Shown one piece after another: positions 47,640-58,237 of a stretch of DNA of 64,000 nt (position 1 is the stretch's first letter; every line of letters begins with the position of its first letter). The notes under the pieces were generated by a model. The model ran no database searches and was not told where the DNA came from. It saw only the letters and a program-made list of their open reading frames with translations. This stretch comes from Haematobia irritans (lineage: Eukaryota; Arthropoda; Insecta; Diptera; Muscidae): contig NC_134397.1 of assembly GCF_050003625.1 (NCBI RefSeq), positions 199,260,899 to 199,324,898 on the forward strand, read 5' to 3'. Both the position numbers and the translations under genes were made by a program.

Positions 47640-48300
47640 TTTAAGCGTGATATGTGATTGCTTTATATTTGTCTGGAAAACAACAAGTGACTATTGTAAA
47701 ATCCCTACAGCATATAAATGTGATATTTTTGTACCATTGCTCGTTATCGTCCAAGCAGTGGACGAAAGAACAACAGAACTTTTCCGAAATGTGAAGGCCA
47801 GATTTGTTCGAAATCCACCTCGCAGGGGTAGAAACTTTGCTCGTGAGCTGAACATATCACGAGAGCGGATGTAACACATATTGAAAAATGAACTTGGACT
47901 AAAGTCATTGAAGTGCTCTCCTATGCAAAAAAATTAGACGGTTTTACTTGCCAAATAGGTCAGCTGAAAATGTACACCATCGATTGGCGAGCAGAACTCA
48001 AGCGGCGTATTAACGGCCGATGGTCGCTCACCGCTCGTTATTCTTCGACCGTAAAGTCAAAATAAATTCTGGATAATATCGGGATAATGCCCTAAAAACA
48101 CTATTGGAGCCCTGGGTACACAAATATTTGGATGGACAAACAAGAACGTCTTAAAAAGGAGTTTCCTCTCTTCATTTATACTGAACAATGGCCCCCAAAA
48201 TCTCCGAATCTCAATCCGTTGAACTTTATCACCTGGGGCATTTTGGAGAGTAAGATTAGCATTAACAAAAATACAAAAGTATCGATCATCTCGGTTTGCA
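47640..48300 (+). pseudogene. Old mariner/Tc1-type transposase relic
   Basis: Scattered frames read RRGRNFARELNISRERM (helix-turn-helix part), HILKNELGLKSLKCSP and, at 48168-48260, QWPPKSPNLNPLNFITWGIL. The last is the third catalytic motif, but both usual Asp positions are Asn. There are several stops and frameshifts. Clear inverted ends were not found. It is older than the other mariners and unlike either the Himar1 or rosa copies. Confidence 0.6.
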
Positions 48301-48304
48301 AAAT

Positions 48305-48808
48305 ACCGAATTTTTAGGCACTTTCGTCTAGTGTGTTATGTCTTTGTCGACCGTTTATAGGCCATACTTCCTACCAAAGGTAGCCAATGTGAACAAATCT
48401 AAACTTATTCAAAATTTTTTGTATTCGAATTACTTTTTGCATTACAAATCAGCCACCCTGTATATCATTAAGTGTATATCAATATAGAATAGCCTAGGGA
48501 ATTCTCGTAAATAGCTACGAAATTTCAGAAGATCAAAGTAGAATTTTCGAATTCCAAGAACTGGGAGAAAAGCAAAGTTGGAAGTTTAGCATTGTTCGAC
48601 TTTAGTGACAAATTTGCTACCCGCAAAATAGAAACGCTTGTTACAAAATTTTTATTTTTGCAATCACAGTCAATTTCGTTTATATCAAACACAGTTCTTT
48701 TCTGGCATTAAGTCTTTAGTAAGACACGTTTTGAAGTAAAAATTTAATATAGTAGTATATAATGCCGAACATCTTTTCGAAATCTTGTAAACAAATAATA
48801 AATGTAAA
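48305..48808. other. Unassigned sequence
   Basis: 48640-48800 resembles part of element G (ATCACAGTCAATTTCGTTTA and nearby), but no ends were found. Nothing else is recognised. Confidence 0.35.
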
Positions 48809-50055
48809 ACAAGTAAGGAAAGTCTAAAGTCGGGCGGGGCCGACTATATTATACCCTGCACCACTTGGTAGATCAAAATTTTGGATACCATATCATATCC
48901 GTTAAATGTGTTGGGGGCTATATATAAAGGTTTGTCCCAAATACATACATTTAAATATCACTCAATCTGGACAAAATTTGACTTCTACAAAATCTATAGA
49001 CTCAAAATTTAAGTCGGCAAATGGACTAGGGTGGAACACAATGTTAGTAAAAAACAAGTAAGGAAAGTCTAAAGTCGGGCGGGGCCGACTATATTATACC
49101 CTGCACCACTTTGTAGATCTAAATTTTCGATACCATATCACATCCGTTAAATGTGTTGGGGGCTATATATAAAGGTTTGTCCCAAATACATACATTTAAA
49201 TATCACTCGATTTGAACAGAATTTGATAGACTTTTACAAAATCTATAGACTCAAAATTTAAGTCGGCTAATGGACTAGGGTGGAACACAATGCTAGTAAA
49301 AAAATATGGGAAACCTTTAAATCTGAAGCAATCTTAAGGAAACTTCGCAAAAGTTTATTTATGGTTTATCGCTCGATATGTATGTATTAGAAGTTTAAGA
49401 AAATTAGAGTCATTTTTTCAACTATTAGACCATTTTTGTCGAAATCAGAAAAACATATATATGGGAGCTATATCTAAATCTGAACCGATTTCAACCAAAT
49501 TTGGCACGCATAGCAACAATGCTAATTCTACTCCCTGTGCAAAATGTTAACTAAATCGGAGCAAAAAATTACCCTCTGTGGTCATATGAGTGTAAATCGG
49601 GCGAAAGCTATATATGGGAGCTATATCTAAATCTGAACCGATTTCAACCAAATTTGGCACGCATAGCTACAATGCTCATTCTACTCCCTGTGCAAAATTT
49701 CAATTAAATCGGAGCAAAAAATTGGCCTCTGTGGACAAAGGAGTGTAAATCGGCGAAAGCTATATATGGGAGCTATATCTAAATCTGAACCGATTTGGCT
49801 GATATTTTGCAAGTTTTTCGAGACTCATAAAATATTGGTATGTTCGGAATTTGAGGAAGATCGGTTGATATACACGCCAATTATGACCAGATCGGTGAAA
49901 AATATATATGGCAGCTATATCTAAATCTGAACCGATTTTTTCCAAAATCAATAGGGATGGTCTTTGAGCCGAAACAGGGCCCCATACTAAATTTTAGGAC
50001 AATCGGACTAAAACTGCGAGCTGTACTTTGCACACAAAAATACATCAACAGACAG

Positions 50056-50090
<35 letters not shown>

Positions 50091-51149
50091 GACATCGCTA
50101 AATCAACTAAGAATTTAATTCTAAGACGATCTGTATACTAAACGATGGGTCTCAGACTTTTCCTTCTTGGCGTTACATACAAATGCACAAACTTATTATA
50201 CCCTGTACCACAGTAGTGGTGAAGGGTATAAATATGGGAAACATTTAAATCTGAAGCAATTTTAAGGAAACTTCGCAAAAATTTATTTATGATTTATCGC
50301 TCGATATATATGTATTAGAAGTTTAAGAAAATTAGAATCATTTTTACAACTTTTCGACTAAGCAGTGGCGATTTTACAAGGAAAATGTTGGTATTTTGAC
50401 CATTTTTGTCGAAATCAGAAAAACATATATATGGGAGTTATATCTAAATCTGAACCGATTTCAACCTAATTTGGCACGCATAGCAACAATGCTAATTCTA
50501 CTCCCTGTGCAAAATTTCAACTAAATCGGAGCAAAAATTTGACTCTGTGGTCATATATGGGAGCTATATCTAAATCTGAACCGATTTCAATTAAATTTGG
50601 CACACATAGCTACAATGCTAATTCTACTCCCTGTGCAAAATTTAAACTAAATCGGAGCAAAAAATTGGCCTCTGTGGGGAAATGAGTGTAAATCGGGTGA
50701 AAGCTATATATAAATCTGAACCGATTTGGATGATATTTTGCAAGTTTTTCGAGACTCATAAAATATTCGGATGTATGGAATTTGAGGAAGATCGGTTGAT
50801 ACACACGCCAATTATGACCAGATCGGTAAAAAATATATATGACAGCTATATCTAAATCTGAACCGATTTTTTCCAAAATCAATAGGGATCGTCATTGAGC
50901 CGAAACAGGACCCTATACCAAATTTTAGGACAATCGGACTAAAACTGTGAGCTGTACTTTGCACACAAAAATACATCAACAGACAGACAGACGGACAGAC
51001 AGACAGACGGACATCGCTAAATCGACTCAGAATTTAATTCTAAGACGATCGGTATACTAACCGATGGGTCTCAGACTTTTCCTTCTTGGCGTTACATACA
51101 AATGCACAAACTTATTATACCCTGTACCACAGTAGTGGTGAAGGGTATA
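48809..51149 (-). mobile_element. DINE-1-like family B element (outer copy B2)
   Basis: 48809-49053 is the 3' terminal part of one element and 50231-51149 is its remainder. Joined across the inner copy, they read continuously as a family B element. The outer 5' end is GTGGTGAAGGGTATA at 51135-51149, with a GACAGACGGACAGACAGAC tract at about 50980-51012. Confidence 0.75.
49054..50230 (-). mobile_element. DINE-1-like family B element nested inside another (inner copy B3)
   Basis: Both ends are present: ACAAGTAAGG plus the AGTCGGGCGGGGCCGACT hairpin, and AGTAGTGGTGAAGGGTATA. The outer element is interrupted at an A/T-rich site (GTTAGTAAAAAA / TAAATATGGG) with no duplicated target bases that I can see, as expected for Helitron/Helentron-type insertion. 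Confidence 0.8.
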
Positions 51150-51189
51150 ATTACATTACATCCGTTTCCAAAAGTTGTATTTTTAATAA

Positions 51190-51390
51190 AGTGGACAACC
51201 AACGGTATGTTTCTGTTAAATACAGTTTCTTTACGTCGGCCCGTGGGAGCCCAAAGTTATGCTCCATAAATATAACTGCTAGACTGTATGCGTTGATGGC
51301 AATAACTGCTACGTAGCTCAGTGCATAGTGTGTTGGCTTACAAACTGTATGGCTGCGGCTCGATTCTCTGTTCAGGCGAAAGGTGAAGTA
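51190..51390 (+). repeat. Element G-related fragment with tRNA-like module
   Basis: This aligns with 1520-1710 of G1 (GGTATGTTTCTGTTAAATA, then a GCTACGTAGCTCAGTGCATA tRNA-like module and GGCGAAAGGTG). It is diverged and lacks both ends. Confidence 0.55.
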
Positions 51391-51392
51391 AA

Positions 51393-53662
51393 ACAAGTAT
51401 ATAAAGCAGTAAGTTCGGCCGGACCGAATCTTAAATACCCACCACCATGAATCAAATATTATAGTTTCCTGTGAAAATTTCAGGGGGATTTGGTGACAAA
51501 CAGATCAATTCAACCAGTACACTTCCCGAAGATACATTCAAAGATTTTAACTATGAAGATTAGATCAGATTCTGGATTTATAAGAACCATATTTGTTTGA
51601 GTTTTAGAGGAATCATTAACATCGTGTGCAAGTGTGCAAGAAAATGAAATGAAAATGAAATAACGCCTTGATTTAAAATCTAACATCTGTAGATTTTTAC
51701 CTCCATTATTTAAATGATTACCAGAAGTAATATCTGGAAACTATAATTCAGTTTCAAGAAATTTTCATTATCAGTGCACATGGACCGATATTCACCATTT
51801 TCGGCACACCTCCTTATGTTCTTAAAATACTTCTAGATTTAAAATTTCATGCAAATTTGATAAAAAACTATGGTTTCTAAAAGCCCAAGAAGTAAAAGCA
51901 GGAGATCGGTCTATTTGGGAGATAAACCAAAACATGGACCAATAAACGCCATTTTCGGCTCTCATATTTAAGGTCCTAAAATACACGTAGATTTCTCATT
52001 TCAGGCAAATTGGATAAAAACTACGGATTCTAGAAGCCTAAAAAATAAAATCATTTCTTGCACACCTATTTTTATTCCTAAAAACCTCCAGAGTTTCGAT
52101 TTTGAGGCAAAGTGGACAACAATTATGGTTTCTAGAAGCCCAAAATTAATATCGGGAGATCGGTCTATCTGATGGCTATATCAAAACATGGACCTATACT
52201 CACCATTTTCGGCATACCCTTTTATGGTCCTAAAATACCTCTAGTTATCCAATTTGAGGCAAGTTGGATAAAAACTACGGTTTCTATAAGCCCAAGAATA
52301 AAATCTGGAGATTGGTTGGGGGTATATAAAAACATCATTTTCGGCACACCTCTTTAGGGTTTTAAAATACCTCTAGATTTCTACTTTCAGGCAAATTGGA
52401 TAAAAACTACAGATTTTAGACGCCCAAGAAGTAAAAACTGGAGATCGGTCTATATGGGGGCTATACCAAAACATGGACCGATACTCACCATTTTCGGCAC
52501 ACCTCTTTATTGTTCTAAAATACCTCTAGATTTCCAATTTCCAGCAAATTGGATAAAAACTACGGATTCTATAAGCCCAAGACCCCAAATCGGGAGATCG
52601 GTCTATATGGGGGATATACCAAAACATGGACCTATACTCACCATTTTCGGCATACCTTTTTATGGTCCTAAAATACCTCTAGTTTTCCAATTTGAGGCAA
52701 GTTGGATAAAAACTACGGTTTCTATAAGCCCAAGAATAAAATCTGGAGATCGGTCTATATGGGGGTATATAAAAACATGGTTCGATACTCATCATTTTCG
52801 GCACACCTCTTTAGGGTTTTAAAATACATCTAGATTTCTTCTTTCAGGCAAATTGGATAAAAACTACAGATTTTAGACGCCCAAGAAGTAAAAACTGGAG
52901 ATCGGTCTATATGGGGGCTATACCAAAACATGGACCGATACTCACCATTTTCGGCACACCTCTTTATTTTTCTAAAATACCTCTAGATTTCCAATTTCCA
53001 GCAAATTGGATAAAAACTACGGATTCTATAAGCCCAAGACCCCAAATCGGGAGATCGGTCTATATGGGGGATATACCAAAACCTGGACCGATAGTCACCA
53101 TTTTTAGTACACCTCTTTATGGTCCTAAACTACCTCGAGACTTTAAATTTCAACCAAATTGGATAATAACTACGGATTCTAGAAGCCCAAGAAGTAAAAT
53201 CGGGAAATCGGTCTATATGGGGGCTATACCTAAACATCAACCGGTAGTCACCATTTTTGGCACACCTCTTTATGGTGCTAAAATATCTCTAGATTTCCAA
53301 TTTCATTCAAATTGGATAGAAACTAAGGTTTTTATAAGCCCAAGACACCAAATCGGGAGGTCGGTTTATATGGGGACTATATCAAAACTTGGATCGATAT
53401 AGCCCATCTTCGAACTTGACCTGCCTGCAGACAAAAGACGAGTTTGTGCGAAATTTCAGCACGATTGATTTATTATTGAAGACTGTAGCGTGGTTACAAC
53501 AGACAGACAGCCAGACAGACGGACAGGGCTATATCGTCTTAGAATTTCTCCCTGATCAAGAATATATATACTTTATATAGTCGGAAATGGATATTTCGAT
53601 GTGTTACAAACGGAATGACAAACTTATTATACACCCGTCACCATTCTATGGTGGTGGGTATA
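51393..53662 (-). mobile_element. DINE-1-like element, family C (copy C2), complete
   Basis: On the plus strand it runs from ACAAGTATATAAAGCAGTAA and the GTTCGGCCGGACCGAA hairpin, through about ten tandem units (GGTCTATATGGGGGCTATAC, CTCACCATTTTCGGCACACC), to a GACAGACAGCCAGACAGACG tract at about 53500 and the CCATTCTATGGTGGTGGG end. A 457-bp block of units is duplicated (52320 against 52777). The 122-aa and 163-aa frames are repeat translation. Confidence 0.8.
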
Positions 53663-53663
53663 A

Positions 53664-54113
53664 AAAAGAATTTTTGCGTGTACTTTATTTATACTCATGT
53701 GCCACTATCATAATTTTACGTTTCTTACAGTTTGATCCTGCTTTGCACAAATATCAGTCGGATGTCGAGGTTACGTGTTACCACCATGTTTAAAAACTTG
53801 TTGAACCGCTGAGACAAGTGTATAGAAAAGAAGACTATTTTGAAAAACGACAATATTTCTAAAATGTTTGTTCTCCCACCAAACCCATTCTCATGGATCA
53901 CCATGCAATCTCTATTGCCCGAAAACAACTGAAAAGGCCTCTTGCTACAGCAGCTTTTTAATTTTAAATCGCAGCTTGAATTGTAACTTTGACACAAATG
54001 TCAACTCCGTGTCTATTGTTTGGATTTCGCACAGCCATCAAACCATAAGGCTGGGCTAGAGAGTCCAAAGATTTTCTCAGTGGAAATGAAACGTCGAATG
54101 ATGCCCCGTCAAC
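53664..54113. other. Unassigned sequence left of G2
   Basis: No gene or repeat is recognised. A TTTCTTACAG acceptor-like site lies at 53721-53730, but the following frame has no family signature. Confidence 0.3.
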
Positions 54114-55348
54114 TACACTGTTAGAAAAATATGTTTTTCATATGTTCCGATATAAACAAAATGTGTTTCGGGCACGATTTTAAACCACAATATATTTAAG
54201 TGCGAACATGTAATGTTCCTAAACTAACACTAAATGTTTGGGACATCTATGTTAATATGTTAGAATATATTATGTTTGGGGCATCAATGTTTCATAAAAA
54301 CCATATGTGTGAATACAAACATATATAAATTTACAAATTTCGACTAAACATACATATGTTGTGATATTTTATTCAAAGCGACAGAGAGAGTATAGAGAGA
54401 AATAGAGATGGAAACCGGGAGAGTTGACGAAAGATATCAATATAACACAGCAAAAGAGTCAAAAGAGAACAATTTCTGTGAAACCGCTTGTATGTTGTTT
54501 CGGAAAACTGTTTTATGATAAGGCCAAAAATTTGATATGTTTATGTCTAAATATTATTTAATTTGAATAAAGAGAATATACATTCTGAACCAAGAGAATA
54601 GACATTTGAAAAACAAACAGCTTATGTTTTCGCCTTGAGAGCAGCATTTTATGTATGTGTGGACATGTGTTTTGTTTATCATTTTGGCATTATGGGCACA
54701 ATTTTTTTCTTGGTTCGTTAAAAGAAATCAGGGGTCTTCACAAAAATAACGAAAGGGCACTATACTCTTTTTAGAGTTGGGACAGTAAAATGAAATAAGG
54801 AGGAAATAGTGAAAAATTACACAGTAAAATGTAAAAAAAAAACAAACTTTAGTTTCTCTTTATTAAAAAGTAGTCCACGAGGAGTTGACGGACACCATCA
54901 AATATAAAAGCGGGCATTAAGTTCGAGTTTTACAGCTAAAACAATTTATAAACTTTTTAAAATGAATTATTAAAGAAAAATAAAAGGAATTTTAGAGCGA
55001 TGGTGTTAAATGCTAGTAAAAAACTGTTCACTCCTAAATAAATTTATGTTTATATTATAAAATTATGTATGTATGTTTATACTCGACTCCACGTTCTTCT
55101 TTTGTTAGTTTTTGAATTCCTTCCAAATTTTAAAGTTTTGTACAAAAACAGTTTTTTATTACAAGATTGTTATTTTTGCAATAAAAAATAATATTTTATC
55201 CAAAAATCAGTCAATTTCGTTTATATCAAGCACTGTTACTGACTATAAATCTTTAATAACGCACATTTCGAAGTTTCATTTAAAAAAAATTAATATAGTA
55301 TAAATATAAATGTGTAAATCAAAAAAAAAAAAACAAAAACAAAAAAAA

Positions 55349-55426
55349 ATGTTCGGTCGGAGCAGGGATTGAACCCACGACCCTTTGCATGCAAGGCAGA
55401 CATGCTAACCACTGCTCCACGTGGCA
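55349..55426 (-). other. tRNA-like SINE head inside G2 (reverse orientation)
   Basis: On the minus strand it reads GTGGAGCAGTGGTTAGCATG (A-box region) and GGGTTCAATCCC (B-box region), then CTGCTCCGACCGAAC. It resembles the head of the SINE at 42122 but lacks that SINE's body. G1 has only the first 26 bases at 1493-1519. Confidence 0.6.
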
Positions 55427-55550
55427 AACAAATGTATGTTTCAGTTAAATAATGTTATGTTTGCATGGGCTCGTGGGCGCTGCAAACTATGCTATATAAA
55501 TGTAACTTATAACGATATTTATCTGCTGGTGACTATAACAGCTACGTAGC

Positions 55551-55617
55551 CCAGTGGATAGTGTGTTGGCTTACAAACTGTATGGTCCTCGGTTCGATTC
55601 TCCGTGCAGGCGAAAGG
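55551..55617 (+). other. tRNA-like module inside G2
   Basis: GCTACGTAGCCCAGTGGATA and GGTTCGATTC are arranged as at 1632-1707. The two modules of G2 face each other. Confidence 0.5.
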
Positions 55618-56243
55618 TAAAATTTAAAAAATTTATAAAAGTGAATAATTTCTTCAACATTATTTGTATTACAGAGAAAGGTTCCAATAACTAAAAAATT
55701 TCGTGGAAGTGAAAATTAGGGAATGAGCACAATCGTGTTTGGGAAAAATTCTTCCAAGCATATAATATTTTTGGCTCAAAATGCTTCCAAACATATAATA
55801 TGTTCACATAAAACAAACATATTAATGTTTCGGCAGTATGCAATAATATATGTGCTTCCTGCAAAATATGTTTGGAACATATGTTAAAGAAGCGATTTTT
55901 TTTGAGGGTGTAGAAATTGCGTGTCAAATTGAACGAAAATTGTATAATGTTGGTAGTGGTGACTTTTTTCTCTCGTTTGTCGCATTGAAAAGTATCCCAA
56001 AGACAAAACATCAGAAGCTATGATTCCATAGCGCGCACAAGGCTGTACCTCCTCTCTTGTTTTCTTGGCATCCCATCTTAGACACATTAGTCATTTCTGT
56101 AAGTTTCTGTGTGTTTGGTTTTTGTTTTCGGAGAGTTCATAAATTTCACTTAATTTTTGTTAGTTGCGGTTTTTTTCTATTTTGACATAATTTCACTTTC
56201 TTTGTAAGTGGGAACTACACAAGAAGCAACAAAAAAAAAAAAA

Positions 56244-56486
56244 TCATAATTTGGCTTTACATGAAACAAACAAAAGTACATTTTTCCCCATCACTTGTAA
56301 ACCTCCTGGACAATGAATAATGAACTGAGGGAAATAGTGGTTACCATCAGTGTAAGGTATGCTTAAAATATCCAACACTTTTGGTGTAATCTTGTGAACT
56401 CCATAGTTGAGTGTATGGGGAGATTTAATGACAGCTTCAGCAGCTGGTATTGTGGCCAATTGCCAGTATCGCATAATATGCATGAT
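56244..56486 (-). other. Coding-like fragment of unknown family
   Basis: A 79-codon minus-strand frame begins MHIMRYWQLATIPAAEAVI and continues through THKV-like mixed composition to a GNHYFPQFIIHCPGG stretch. Amino-acid composition is balanced, unlike repeat-derived frames here, and no repeat partner exists in the window. I do not recognise the protein. It could be a lost exon, a virus-derived remnant or chance. Confidence 0.25.
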
Positions 56487-56751
56487 GGAAAATCACACCT
56501 GCCTTTGGGGTCAATCAATTCCGTTTTTACTATGAAGCAAAGTGGGTTGCGTCCATGAGATGAATTTCAAAAGTGCCCACATAGAAAATTTTTTCACCTG
56601 TGCACATTCCAAAAAACAATTTTCTTAAGGAAATGTTAATACCCATTACCACAAATGTCGGCATTCTACACTGGCAAAATATTAAGTCCGAGTCACAGAT
56701 GCTGACTTATTTGTCAATGTAGGGTTCTTCCGTCCATCACAACATATATAA

Positions 56752-57058
56752 TAAAGGGTGATACGGTCAAAATTTGGTCAATATAAACTTGACGTATTTC
56801 TTTCAATTTTGCATTTAAAAAACCTGAACACCCCTCATTTTGAAGGTGTGTGTGTGTAGAATGTTGCCCCTATTTTGATTTTGGAATTCACTCTTCACTT
56901 GTCAAAATGCCGTCCAAGCAAGAAGAGCAGCGTATCAAAATTTTGCTCGCGCATCGCGAAAATCCGAGCTACTCGCACGCAAAGCTGGCAAAATCGCTAA
57001 AAGTTGCCAAATCAACCGTTACAAATGTAATTAAAGTGTTTGGGGAACGTTTGTCGAC
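56752..57058 (+). pseudogene. Tc1-like transposon left end and helix-turn-helix fragment
   Basis: A TA precedes AAGGGTGATACGGTCAAAAT, a Tc1/mariner-type end. An ATG at 56907 opens MPSKQEEQRIKILLAHRENP and continues through AKLAKSLKVAKSTVTNVIKV. This is the first helix-turn-helix of a Tc1-like transposase. After about 50 codons it runs straight into family B sequence, so all catalytic parts are missing. Confidence 0.7.
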
Positions 57059-57860
57059 GTTTCGGCTCAAAGACGATCCCTATTGATTTTGGAAAAAATC
57101 GGTTCAGATTTAGATATAGCTGCCATATATATTTTTCACCGATCTGGTCATAATTGGCGCGTATATCAACCGATCTTCCTCAAATTCCGTACATCCGAAT
57201 ATTTTATGAGTCTCGAAAAACTTGCAAAATATCAGCAAAATCGGTTCAGATTTAGATATAGCTCCCATATATAGCTTTCGCCTGATTTACACTCATTTGC
57301 CCATAGAGGCCAATTTTTTGCTTCGATTTTGTTGAAATTTTGCATAGGGTGTAGAATTAGCATTGTAACTATGCGTGCCAAATTTGGTTGACATCGGTTC
57401 AGATTTAGATTTAACTCCCATATATATGTTTTTATGATTTCGACCAACATTTTCCTTGTAAAATCGGCACTGCTTAGTCGAAAAGTTGTAAAAATGACTC
57501 TAATTTTCTTATACTTCTAATACATATATATCGAGCGATAAATCATAAATAAACTTTTGCGAAGTTTCCTTAAAACTGCTTCAGATTTAAATGTTTCCCA
57601 TATTTTTTTTTACTAAAATTGTGTTCCACCCTAGTGCATTAGCCAACTTAAATTTTGAGTCGATTTGGACAGAATTTGAAGTCTATCAAATTCTGTCCAA
57701 ATCGAGTGATATATAAATGTATGTATTTGGGACAAACCTTTATATATAGCCCCCAACACATTTGACGGATGTGATATGGTATCGAAAATTTAGATCTACA
57801 AAGTGGTGCAGGGTATAATATAGTCGGCCCCGCCCGACTTTAGACTTTCCTTACTTGTTT
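57059..57860 (+). mobile_element. DINE-1-like element, family B (copy B4), 5'-truncated and fused to Tc1
   Basis: The 3' end is intact (GTCGGCCCCGCCCGAC hairpin, then TTCCTTACTTGTTTT). The element begins inside the body at TTCGGCTCAAAGACGATCCC, lacking its 5' end and microsatellite. An unusual perfect 20-bp inverted repeat lies at 57660-57705. Confidence 0.7.
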
Positions 57861-58237
57861 TTAAACCGTTTTCTTTTAATGGGTCTTAGTTCGATCTACA
57901 CTGGACTGATTACGGCCTTCGCTCTACATGCTTATATACACAATAATAATGTACTGACAGTTTATAGAAGGAATTTGTATGGTAACAGTAGATTTAACGT
58001 TTACGTTAAACTTTCATGAATATGGGTGTTATTCTGAATTTTGTTAAACTTTTTCACATACTTTCATATTTTTTTGTTATCCACACATTTCCATATTTTT
58101 ATTTCCAATTGTTTCCCTAGAAAAATGTTTAAAATTGTCAATATGGCATCTCAGTTATGTATACAAAATTCAAAACAACCATCATTTTATAGAACAGTTC
58201 TACGAGTTTTTGAAAAGGGCTGCTCATTTCATTGGCA

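Larger units (their letters stand above)
54116..55910 (+). mobile_element. Non-autonomous DNA element G, copy 2 (TA duplication)
   Basis: This 1.8-kb partner of G1 has the same CACTGTTAGAAAAATATG and GAGGGTG ends, flanked by TA. It retains a reversed tRNA-like head (55349-55426) that is mostly deleted in G1. Identity to G1 is high apart from small indels. Confidence 0.85.

Noticed and set aside
52454..53402. Protein-coding gene from the 122-aa and 163-aa frames
   Set aside because: These are translations of family C tandem units.
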